From contig CALKTZ010001051.1 of NCBI GenBank assembly GCA_937997355.1, positions 1 through 6,538 on the forward strand: DNA of 6,538 nt. Direction: 5' to 3'. Every line of letters starts with the position of its first letter. The first letter of the stretch is position 1. Positions 1-5,268 of the stretch are shown here, piece by piece. The stretch is from an uncultured Planctomycetales bacterium (GTDB taxonomy: Bacteria; Planctomycetota; Planctomycetia; Isosphaerales; Isosphaeraceae). Both the position numbers and the translations under genes were made by a program. The notes below the pieces were generated by a model, which had not been told where the DNA came from, made no database searches, and saw only the letters and a list, made by a program, of their open reading frames with translations.

Positions 1-34
1 CTTCTTGCGTTGATTCAGTTCGCCGGGGCGAAGG

Positions 35-508
35 TCACCAGGCGAAGTGGGCGAAGGCCTTGTTGGCTTCGGCCATGCGGTGGACGTTCTCGCGACGGGT
101 GACCGCGGCCCCTTCGCGGTTATAAGCGGCCATCAACTCGTCGGCCAGCTTGACCGCCATCGGGCGTCCCTTCTTTTCCCGGGCCGCCATGAGGAGCCAG
201 CGGATCGCGAGGGTCTGCTGCCGCGTCTTGTTCACCTGCATCGGCACCTGGTAGGTGGCACCGCCGACGCGCTTGGAACGGACTTCGATGAGCGGCTTGA
301 CGTTCTCGACGGCCCGATTGAAGACGTCCAGGACGTCCTCGTTGGGGAGCCGCTTCTGAATCAGGTCGGTCGCCGTGTAGAAGATCTTCTGCGCGACGCT
401 TTTCTTGCCGTCGAGCATGATGCAGTTGATGAACTTGCCGGCGAGCTTCGAGTTGAACCGGGGATCGGGGCGAAGCGTCGTTTTGCTGGCGGTGAACTTA
501 CGGGCCAT
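35..508 (-). CDS. rpsG: 30S ribosomal protein S7
   Basis: Ribosomal protein S7 is a primary assembly protein that binds the 3' major domain of 16S rRNA and nucleates the head of the 30S subunit near the E site. The 157-residue product has the usual length of short bacterial S7. Visible signatures are the basic N-terminus MARKFTASK, the conserved block V76-RSKRVGGATYQVP-89, the helix LAIRWLLMAAR (100-110), and the C-terminal block RRENVHRMAEANKAFAHFAW. The ATG is preceded by AGGA (519-522 on this strand) with a 10-nt spacer, which supports this start. It is the second gene after rpsL, 195 nt downstream of it, the classical str-operon order; fusA may follow but only 34 nt remain in the window. 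The long spacer carries inverted repeats that could be an S7 autoregulatory site. Identification is near certain; the regulation is inferred. Confidence 0.98.
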   Translation of the reverse strand: MARKFTASKTTLRPDPRFNSKLAGKFINCIMLDGKKSVAQKIFYTATDLIQKRLPNEDVLDVFNRAVENVKPLIEVRSKRVGGATYQVPMQVNKTRQQTLAIRWLLMAAREKKGRPMAVKLADELMAAYNREGAAVTRRENVHRMAEANKAFAHFAW

Positions 509-546
509 GAACGTCTAATCCTGCAAGAAGAAGGTCCGGCGAATCA

Positions 547-571
547 CTCGATCCGCGCCGACGAGATCGAG
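547..571 (-). repeat. Inverted repeat ahead of rpsG
   Basis: The perfect 7-bp arms CTCGATC (547-553) and GATCGAG (565-571) are separated by 11 nt. In the mRNA this hairpin would lie 38 nt before the S7 start codon and about 25 nt before its AGGA ribosome binding site, downstream of the larger spacer hairpin. It may be part of a folded intercistronic regulatory region. No U-tract follows, so it is not an intrinsic terminator. The role is inferred. Confidence 0.5.
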
Positions 572-641
572 GAACCGGCCGATCGAACGAAATCGAAATT
601 GAGGAGTGTGTCTGACCAAATCCATGGAGCCGATCGAGTTA

Positions 642-680
642 CCGGAGCCGATGGTTTTGCGTCCGACGCAACGGCTCCGG
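642..680 (-). promoter_or_regulatory. Strong bulged hairpin in the rpsL-rpsG spacer, possible S7 feedback site
   Basis: Outer arms CCGGAGCCG (642-650) and CGGCTCCGG (672-680) pair perfectly over 9 bp. Directly stacked on the 672 side is an inner hairpin, TTGCGT (657-662) with ACGCAA (666-671) and a CCG triloop. Only the six bases 651-656 on the other side are unpaired, giving 15 bp with one bulge. It begins 23 nt after the rpsL stop codon in the mRNA. A second GGAGCCGAT at 626-634, duplicating 644-652, could compete for the 672-678 arm, so two alternative folds are possible. There is no T-tract on either strand, which argues against an intrinsic terminator. In E. coli, S7 represses translation by binding the rpsL-rpsG intercistronic RNA; position and structure make that the leading explanation here, but I cannot show similarity to the known S7 site. 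An RNA-processing or mRNA-stability element is the alternative. Confidence 0.6.
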
Positions 681-703
681 CCTGGGTGAACTCAATGCCG
701 AGA

Positions 704-1111
704 TTACTTCTTCTTGGCGCCGCCCTTGGCCGCGGCAGCCGCCTTCTTCTTGGAAGAGCCGTACTTCGAGCGGGCCTGCTTACGATCGGCGACCCCCTGG
801 CAGTCGAGCACGCCGCGGACGATGTGGTATCGCACGCCCGGCAGGTCGCGGACACGGCCGCCGCGGACGATGACGATCGAGTGCTCTTGAAGGTTGTGCC
901 CTTCGCCCCCGATGTACGCCGTGATTTCCTTGCTATTGGACAGCCGGACCCTGGCGACTTTCCGCAATGCCGAGTTCGGCTTCTTGGGGGTCATCGTCTT
1001 GACCTGGAGGCAAACTCCGCGCTTGAACGGGGAGGCCTCCAGCACCGGCGACTTGGTCTTGTACTTGACGGGACGTCGCGGCTTGCGAACGAGCTGGTTA
1101 ATCGTCGGCAT
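704..1111 (-). CDS. rpsL: 30S ribosomal protein S12
   Basis: Ribosomal protein S12 lies at the decoding centre and shapes translational accuracy. The 135-residue product starts with the canonical MPTINQLVRKPR and carries TMTPKKPNSALRKVARVRLSN (39-59), YIGGEGHNLQEHS (66-78) and RGGRVRDLPGVRYH (83-96). K43 and K44 are intact, and D89, the residue methylthiolated by RimO in E. coli, is present. Position 88 is Arg where most bacterial S12 has Lys; Lys-to-Arg here is a known streptomycin-resistance change. The C-terminus ends in a Lys/Ala tail after RKQARSKYG. The frame stays open upstream to 1441, but the start at 1111 is chosen because S12 universally begins MPTINQ. The ribosome binding site is weak: GGAA with a 10-nt spacer, with GACCGACC occupying the 8 nt before the spacer ends. 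It is the first gene of the operon, behind its own promoter and a long leader. Confidence 0.98.
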   Translation of the reverse strand: MPTINQLVRKPRRPVKYKTKSPVLEASPFKRGVCLQVKTMTPKKPNSALRKVARVRLSNSKEITAYIGGEGHNLQEHSIVIVRGGRVRDLPGVRYHIVRGVLDCQGVADRKQARSKYGSSKKKAAAAAKGGAKKK

Positions 1112-1112
1112 A

Positions 1113-1120
1113 GGTCGGTC
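1113..1120 (-). repeat. GACCGACC octamer directly before the rpsL start codon
   Basis: This copy of GACCGACC ends one base before the S12 ATG, so it fills the region between the weak GGAA and the start codon. The same octamer occurs twice more in the leader (1218-1234). Its position means that anything binding it, protein or RNA, would block initiation of S12. Confidence 0.5.
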
Positions 1121-1217
1121 GTTCCATTCACCCCGGGGACGCTCGGTCTGGATCCGATCTCTCGGCGGCACTCCCGCGAGAATCGGGCCGGGGCCGTGGC
1201 TCCTCATTGAAGATTCG

Positions 1218-1234
1218 GGTCGGTCAGGTCGGTC
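1218..1234 (-). repeat. Tandem GACCGACC repeat in the rpsL leader
   Basis: Two perfect copies of GACCGACC (1218-1225 and 1227-1234) are separated by one base. A third identical copy abuts the rpsL start codon at 1113-1120. The tandem partly overlaps the descending arm of the hairpin at 1231-1249, so folding could hide or expose it. Confidence 0.55.
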
Positions 1235-1249
1235 GAGTTCGCTCGAACC
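1231..1249 (-). repeat. Short hairpin in the rpsL leader
   Basis: In the mRNA sense, UCGAG pairs with CUCGA around a CGAA loop, extended by two further G-C pairs past a single bulged U, giving 7 bp in total. It lies about 120 nt upstream of the S12 start, next to the tandem GACCGACC copies. No function is known. Confidence 0.4.
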
Positions 1250-1279
1250 CGAGAGCACAACACACTCGAGAGTTCGAAA

Positions 1280-1307
1280 CCCCGAAGCGAGGGAAGCTCT
1301 TTCGGGG
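1280..1307 (-). promoter_or_regulatory. Leader hairpin, attenuator-like
   Basis: Perfect 7-bp arms CCCCGAA (1280-1286) and TTCGGGG (1301-1307) enclose a short GAG/CTC inner helix. In the rpsL mRNA sense the stem is followed by UUU and then a GC-rich sequence. This resembles an intrinsic terminator with a very short U-tract, about 170 nt before the S12 start. It could be a weak attenuator or simply a structural part of the leader; the short U run makes efficient termination unlikely. Confidence 0.4.
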
Positions 1308-1456
1308 AAAGGTCCGATTTCGGCGTCCTCGCCAATCTCCGCGAACGTCCATTTTCTCGGAACGCCGCGACCGATTTCGGAGAGAACGAGATGCCGTGTC
1401 GCCGTGCGGCGAAACCAGGCGTGCCGGTAGCCGAGACCCATCGAGTCGAAGCATGT

Positions 1457-1484
1457 AGTATAACGACCCTTCCGGCGCTGTCAA
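1457..1484 (-). promoter_or_regulatory. Sigma70-type promoter for rpsL-rpsG
   Basis: On the minus strand, TTGACA (1479-1484, a perfect -35) is followed after 16 bp by TATACT (1457-1462, five of six matches to TATAAT). This predicts a transcript start near 1450. It is the best promoter-like match seen upstream of rpsL. The immediate upstream bases are not AT-rich, so there is no clear UP element. Its position shows the operon starts at rpsL and is not read through from rpoBC, which is absent here. Confidence 0.75.
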
Positions 1485-1844
1485 TCATTCGAACGGGCCG
1501 ATTGGCTGTACCTCTCGATTTTGGCGACTCGATGGTCAATACGAAGCCTTAAGTTGAGTCTTTTGAGTTGTTTGCGATTTTCGCGGCGATTTCGTTGGAC
1601 GGATTGGCCGCGAAACGACACAAGACCCACAAAACAGAGGAAGTTATGCATGGAGACCTTCGGTCGGCCCTTTCGGCGGGGTCGGAGACCCGCGCCGAGC
1701 AAGGTAAAGCAAAGACTTACGGCGTTTTTGCAATTTTCTCGGGGACCCACGCCGCACGAAATCCGACCTTGAGCCGATCTAACTCATAGATTTGCCAGGA
1801 GTTGTCGCATGAGTGGGGGCGACCCGGGGCAGTCGCCGAGGGCA
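1485..1844. other. Intergenic region with lower GC and no convincing gene
   Basis: This 360-nt gap separates the end of the 93-aa membrane protein gene from the rpsL promoter. The segment around 1545-1800 is visibly richer in A/T than the surrounding genes. It holds the strong hairpin at 1674-1697, a near-repeat TTTGCGATTTTCGCGG (1571-1586) and TTTGCAATTTTCTCGG (1727-1742, 14 of 16 identical), and distant arms CGGCGT (1720-1725) and ACGCCG (1749-1754). Open frames cross it on both strands but have no family signature. A small plus-strand frame with a good ribosome binding site begins at 1809. The region may hold the terminator of the upstream minus-strand genes or a decayed sequence. Confidence 0.6.
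1674..1697. terminator. Strong GC-rich hairpin, possible terminator without U-tract
   Basis: CGGCGGGGTC (1674-1683) pairs with GACCCGCGCCG (1687-1697) around a GGA triloop, giving ten base pairs with a single bulged G at 1692. It sits between the end of the leftward gene cluster (1845) and the rpsL promoter (1484), where a transcription stop would be expected. Neither strand has a run of T after the stem, so it is not a classical intrinsic terminator. It could protect a 3' end or act with Rho. The structure is visible; the role is inferred. Confidence 0.4.
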
Positions 1845-2126
1845 TCAGAGCCGGAGATCATTCGGGCCGCGACCGCTCGGATCTTGGTCCTCGAAGTCTC
1901 GTTCTCGATCCCTTCTTGAGTGGTTCATCGCGATCATCGTTCGGCCGATCAACCAGAGTACGAATCCGATGGCGACCATCCCCTTGAAGAGGGTGTCGGG
2001 GGCATATCCGAAGACGTTCGGAAAGACCCCCTCTCCACGCGATACCAACACCACCCCCAGGAGGCCGAACATCTCGAACGCCAGTCCCAGGATGCGGAGC
2101 AACTGTCCGGCGATGGCGGGCTTCAT
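1845..2126 (-). CDS. Small two-helix membrane protein of unknown function
   Basis: A 93-residue protein not recognised as a named family. It has two hydrophobic segments, about residues 7-28 (LLRILGLAFEMFGLLGVVLVS) and 47-66 (LFKGMVAIGFVLWLIGRTMI), joined by a short Gly/Pro-containing loop. A strongly charged tail (69-93, HSRRDRERDFEDQD...) follows and is probably cytoplasmic. The frame is open further upstream, to 2336, but that would overlap the preceding gene by more than 130 nt and add a low-complexity stretch, so the ATG at 2126 is preferred. AAGGA lies four bases before it, which is rather close. It follows the glycosyltransferase gene after 77 nt on the same strand and may be co-transcribed. 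The function is unknown; a small accessory membrane subunit is one guess. Confidence 0.7.
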   Translation of the reverse strand: MKPAIAGQLLRILGLAFEMFGLLGVVLVSRGEGVFPNVFGYAPDTLFKGMVAIGFVLWLIGRTMIAMNHSRRDRERDFEDQDPSGRGPNDLRL

Positions 2127-2166
2127 GGCGGTCCTTGTCGGTTCTTGATCGTTGGGGGCCTGGAGG

Positions 2167-2186
2167 TCGATCGGCGACCGATTCGA
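2167..2186. repeat. Hairpin between the glycosyltransferase and small membrane protein genes
   Basis: TCGATCGG (2167-2174) pairs with CCGATTCGA (2178-2186) around a CGA loop, with one bulged T. It occupies the 77-nt gap shortly after the glycosyltransferase stop codon. No T-run follows on the minus strand, so it is more likely an mRNA end or processing element than a terminator. Confidence 0.35.
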
Positions 2187-2203
2187 AATCTTGGGTGAAC
2201 GAG

Positions 2204-3484
2204 TTACCGGGGATTCGGACGATCGGGGATGCGGGAGTTGGCCGTGCGCCAGTAGGCCACCTGATGCCCTTCCATCGGCAGGCTCAGACCGGCCCTCGTA
2301 TAACGGGCGAAAGCCAGGTCGTGATTTCCGAGCCAACCGGGCCGATCGTAGTTCGTCGGATAGAACCAGAATACCAGGGCCAGGCTTCCCGCGATTCCCA
2401 GCAGCCGAATCGCCTTGCGATTCTCGGCATCGGTGTCCGCGACCAATCCCGAAGACGCCGGGCCGATGCCGAGCACGATCAACGCGAGCAATGCCGGGAT
2501 GTAATAGAACGCATAGCCAGACGAACCGAAATGGAGCAGCAGGTGCGTCGCCAGCGCGGGGAGGATGCTGATCGCAAGGAGAATCGCCAGTAACCGCGAA
2601 TCATCGGATCGTCGAAGCCGAACGATCCCCCTCGGCACGAACAGGAGCGCCGGCCCCAAGGTCCAGACGAGGGCCATCGCCAGCTTGATCGAATAGCGAA
2701 CGGCTCCATCCAGCATCCCGAGGTTCCAAACCGAGTTCAGCAGGCCCGCGTTATGGGCGAACTTGGTGTTAGTTTCCTCATAGCGGTTCCAACTCCCGGC
2801 CTCCAGGAACATGGGGACCGCCCAGATCAGGGTCAGCGCGGCGCATACGAGGGCCGCCTGGCCCCCCCGCTTCCAGCGATGCTTCCAGAGGATGACCCCG
2901 AAGACCGGGACCAGGAAGAGGGGGAAGTCGGAGCGGTAGCCGCTGCCGAACGCGAAGACGAGCGATGCCGAGTACGGGTGCCAGGGCTTCGGTTCGCGCC
3001 AGGTCCGAAGCGCGATCCCGAGCAGCAATGAAGCCGCGACGATGACGACGGGATAGGTTGCGGCGATCGCCCCGTAGCCCCAGAAGATGGGGCCGACCCC
3101 CAGCAGCAAGGTGGCCGCCGCGGCCACCTTCGGGGACGCGATCGCCCGGAGCCACCACCAGGTCGCCGCGAGCGCGAGGCCACTCATCACGATGTCGAGC
3201 AGGATGAACCCTCGGTAGGGATTGCCCACGATCAGGCCGCAGAGGCGGCCGAGGGTGAGGAACAGCGTATGGTGGATCGGAAACCAGTGGTTCCGGACAA
3301 TTTCCAGATAGCCGAACTCGTCGGACTCGATCGGGACCGCGCGCGCGACCGGCAGCCGCGTGATCAACACGAACGCCAACGCGATGACCAACGCCGAGAC
3401 GACGTCTCGTTTTGAAGGCTCTACGATTCGGGAACTTGAGGCGGGCGCGGGACGCGCCGAGGTTGCGATCGAGTTGCTAAACAT
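2204..3484 (-). CDS. Polytopic membrane glycosyltransferase-like protein (GT-C / PMT-ArnT type)
   Basis: A 426-residue integral membrane protein with about nine or ten hydrophobic helices (roughly 29-43, 93-113, 118-133, 138-158, 186-201, 209-226, 265-284, 298-318, 325-342, 361-375). The first extracytoplasmic loop carries ESDEFGYL (53-60), which matches the acidic loop-1 motif of GT-C enzymes such as PMT and ArnT; these use polyprenyl-phosphate sugars as donors and transfer on the outer face of the cytoplasmic membrane. HPYSASLVFAFGSGYRSDFPLF (169-190) and YAFYYIPALLAL (324-335) fit later loop and helix borders in this fold. The start at 3484 is chosen because GGAG lies ten bases ahead. An ATG at 3574 would add 30 low-complexity residues and has its AGGA only two bases away. 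Acceptor and sugar cannot be told. It lies 140 nt after the GTPase-like gene. Confidence 0.75.
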   Translation of the reverse strand: MFSNSIATSARPAPASSSRIVEPSKRDVVSALVIALAFVLITRLPVARAVPIESDEFGYLEIVRNHWFPIHHTLFLTLGRLCGLIVGNPYRGFILLDIVMSGLALAATWWWLRAIASPKVAAAATLLLGVGPIFWGYGAIAATYPVVIVAASLLLGIALRTWREPKPWHPYSASLVFAFGSGYRSDFPLFLVPVFGVILWKHRWKRGGQAALVCAALTLIWAVPMFLEAGSWNRYEETNTKFAHNAGLLNSVWNLGMLDGAVRYSIKLAMALVWTLGPALLFVPRGIVRLRRSDDSRLLAILLAISILPALATHLLLHFGSSGYAFYYIPALLALIVLGIGPASSGLVADTDAENRKAIRLLGIAGSLALVFWFYPTNYDRPGWLGNHDLAFARYTRAGLSLPMEGHQVAYWRTANSRIPDRPNPR

Positions 3485-3515
3485 GGCGGCAGAACTCCAT
3501 TTCCGCGCGGATGTG

Positions 3516-3527
3516 GCTCCCGGGAGC
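3516..3527. repeat. Perfect 12-bp palindrome upstream of the glycosyltransferase start
   Basis: GCTCCCGGGAGC is a perfect self-complementary 12-mer, 32 bp upstream of the preferred start codon. It is one of three perfect palindromes within about 125 bp. It could be an operator or an mRNA stem, although a stem would have almost no loop. Confidence 0.45.
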
Positions 3528-3577
3528 GGCCCGAATGTTATCCGAGAACTCGGGCACAGGCAAGGTCCGTTCATCGT

Positions 3578-3591
3578 CCTGGTCGACCAGG
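3578..3591. repeat. Perfect 14-bp palindrome between two minus-strand genes
   Basis: CCTGGTCGACCAGG is a perfect 14-bp palindrome in the gap between the GTPase-like and glycosyltransferase genes, 33 bp past the GTPase stop codon. A dimeric DNA-binding protein site is a plausible reading. No T-run follows it on either strand. Confidence 0.5.
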
Positions 3592-3624
3592 GAATGACGG
3601 CCTTCGGTCCTCATGAGCCAAGGT

Positions 3625-5268
3625 TCATGCCGCGGCATCGGGGGGGACGTCATCCGATTTCTTCCTGCCCCGCGAGCGGAAGTGGCTCCAGAGTTGTTTG
3701 CCGTGATGGCCGAGCTGGCTGGCGAGCCGACCGGCTCGGGAGCGATCGGACATCGACGACAGGACCCGAATCAAGGCCGTCCGCTCGGCCTGATGCAGGC
3801 AACTGGCCAGCGCCGGCAGGATTTGCTCGACCACGCCGAACGGATTCTCGGGGGTGAGGCCGACCGCGACATAATTGGCGAATGTCGGCGGGAGGCTGGC
3901 ACGCAGCTTTTCGAAGATGAGCCGGATCGCCTTCTCGCGGTCCCCTTCCCCTTTCAACCAGTCGTAGGGGGGCTTCCAGGTTTCGTTCACGGCCGAGGTG
4001 ATCCGGTCGGCCTCCGTCACCACTACGAGCGAGGGAGGGCGATGTCGATTGGGGTGTTCCATGAACCAGCGGTCCCAATCCTGCGCGAAGGCGATGTCGC
4101 CGCGCGTTCCCGGATTTCGGCCGTCGATCACGAGCATCAGGAGGTCGCATTCGACGACCGATGACAGGGCCGACGCGCGCGAGGACCGATGCTTGCGCGA
4201 TTCCCCATCCGGCGCCGAGAGATACGGGGGCACTTCCACCCAACGGATCTGTGCGAGGTGGTCGATGAGGGTGGGGTCATCGAGCTGCATCGCCGACACC
4301 CGGGCGCGGATCAGGCTCCGATCCCCCGAGAACGCCTTGCGGCAGAGGTCGATCAGGGTCGATTTGCCGGACCCGGGGCCGCCAGCCACCGCCACCGAGA
4401 TCGATTCCAACTCGGCCGTCGCGACATCCGCGACGGGGGTTCCGGCATACTTGCGGGTCACCCGGCGATACTGCTCGGCCCCGATCGCGAGCCGTCCGCT
4501 CAGGAGTTCGATCAGATGGACGCCGAGCCGGTTGACATACGCCTGGTAGAACCATTGCAGGATGTTTTGCTGCATCGATTTCCAGGCCGGCTTGGAGATC
4601 CATTCCTGCGCCCCCAGCCGGAGCAATCCCCCGACCGGGTTCAGGATCGGCAGCAGGTATGAGTAGATGTCGTTCGCCTTCTGGATGTAGTTGGCCACCT
4701 TCACCGCCTGCTTCCAGTGCGAGAGGGTGATGAGGTCTCCGCCGGGAATCTGGCGACAGAGCCCGGTCAAGTCGTCGGCCGCGAGTTCCAGGGCCGTCAG
4801 CAATTCGACGGCCGGCACCGTGTCCAGAGGGTCGTTCGCGAACGGGTGGTAATGCTTCGCCAGGTTGTTGAGGAGCCTACGGCCGGTGTTCAGGTAAAGC
4901 TCGGCATTCATCAGGTCTTCGGCACGCAGCTCCTCGCCGGACTCGGCCTCGCGCTCGACGATCGCCCAGGCGTCGCGATCCCTCGGTGAGAAGGTTTCCG
5001 GCGAATCCCAGTCGAGGGGGGGGAGGATCGGATTGGCCTGCTTCGTCCAGCGGACCGCCAGGTACGAGAAGGCGATCCCGCTGAGAATCCAGAGGAGCGC
5101 CGCGATCAGCAGCCAACCCTGCTCCTTCAGCCAGATCGATCCCAGGATCACGTAAATGAGCACCGGGCCGACCAGTAAGGTCCCGAGCACCCACGACCGC
5201 CACTGGCGGAGGACCCCCGAAAGACCGCTTACCACCAAATTCCCACTCGTCCGGACGACCTTCAACAT
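3625..5268 (-). CDS. Membrane-anchored P-loop GTPase-like protein
   Basis: A 547-residue protein with two N-terminal transmembrane helices (about 26-46 and 51-73), a helical middle domain (about 95-275), and a C-terminal TRAFAC-like nucleotide-binding domain. The Walker A/G1 motif is G296-GPGSGKST-304, preceded by the expected beta strand SISVAVA. A hydrophobic strand LLMLVIDGRNPGTRGD (376-391) resembles the segment after switch II in translation-factor-class GTPases. The G3 position reads RWVEVPPY (342-349) instead of DxxG, and G4 reads VVVTEAD (415-421) instead of NKxD, so nucleotide specificity is uncertain. The architecture recalls bacterial membrane-tethered predicted GTPases of the HSR1-related/COG3596 kind. 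The last 40 residues are basic and then Asp/Pro/Ala rich. GGAGAG (5278-5283) lies nine bases before the ATG, which supports this start. It is the first gene of the leftward cluster. The cellular role is unknown. Confidence 0.75.
   Translation of the reverse strand: MLKVVRTSGNLVVSGLSGVLRQWRSWVLGTLLVGPVLIYVILGSIWLKEQGWLLIAALLWILSGIAFSYLAVRWTKQANPILPPLDWDSPETFSPRDRDAWAIVEREAESGEELRAEDLMNAELYLNTGRRLLNNLAKHYHPFANDPLDTVPAVELLTALELAADDLTGLCRQIPGGDLITLSHWKQAVKVANYIQKANDIYSYLLPILNPVGGLLRLGAQEWISKPAWKSMQQNILQWFYQAYVNRLGVHLIELLSGRLAIGAEQYRRVTRKYAGTPVADVATAELESISVAVAGGPGSGKSTLIDLCRKAFSGDRSLIRARVSAMQLDDPTLIDHLAQIRWVEVPPYLSAPDGESRKHRSSRASALSSVVECDLLMLVIDGRNPGTRGDIAFAQDWDRWFMEHPNRHRPPSLVVVTEADRITSAVNETWKPPYDWLKGEGDREKAIRLIFEKLRASLPPTFANYVAVGLTPENPFGVVEQILPALASCLHQAERTALIRVLSSMSDRSRAGRLASQLGHHGKQLWSHFRSRGRKKSDDVPPDAAA

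Larger units (their letters stand above)
1112..1450 (-). promoter_or_regulatory. Predicted 5' leader of the rpsL-rpsG mRNA (about 340 nt)
   Basis: This is the stretch between the predicted transcription start (about 1450, from the -10 box) and the S12 start codon. It contains two hairpins (1280-1307 and 1231-1249), three copies of GACCGACC, a 10-bp direct repeat CCGATTTCGG at 1314-1323 and 1371-1380, and the palindrome CCCCGGGG (1131-1138) shortly before the ribosome binding region. The frame of rpsL remains open through it, but no conserved protein extension is recognisable. A leader this long and structured before a ribosomal protein operon suggests translational or transcriptional control, for example by an r-protein. 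That function is inference; the transcript start depends on the promoter call. Confidence 0.5.

Noticed and set aside
1..34. Start of fusA downstream of rpsG
   Set aside because: Expected from str-operon order, but only 34 nt remain and no start codon of a following gene can be identified.
642..680. Intrinsic transcription terminator between rpsL and rpsG
   Set aside because: The stem is strong but no T-run follows on either strand, and termination here would silence rpsG.
47..1210. A 387-codon plus-strand open frame
   Set aside because: It is antisense to rpsG and rpsL across their whole length; its translation has no family signature and results from GC-rich codon use of the real genes.
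1112..1441. In-frame N-terminal extension of S12 to an ATG at 1441
   Set aside because: S12 universally starts MPTINQ; the extension is low complexity, lacks a ribosome binding site, and lies in the predicted leader.
1481..1750. Minus- and plus-strand open frames of 70-90 codons between the small membrane protein gene and rpsL
   Set aside because: They are arginine-rich, of unconvincing composition, without good start signals or recognisable domains.
2127..2336. Longer version of the small membrane protein starting at 2336
   Set aside because: It would overlap the glycosyltransferase gene by more than 130 nt and add a charged low-complexity stretch, while the inner ATG has a nearby AAGGA.
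3485..3574. Longer glycosyltransferase start at 3574
   Set aside because: Its AGGA is only two bases from the ATG and the added 30 residues look random; the start at 3484 has GGAG at ten bases.
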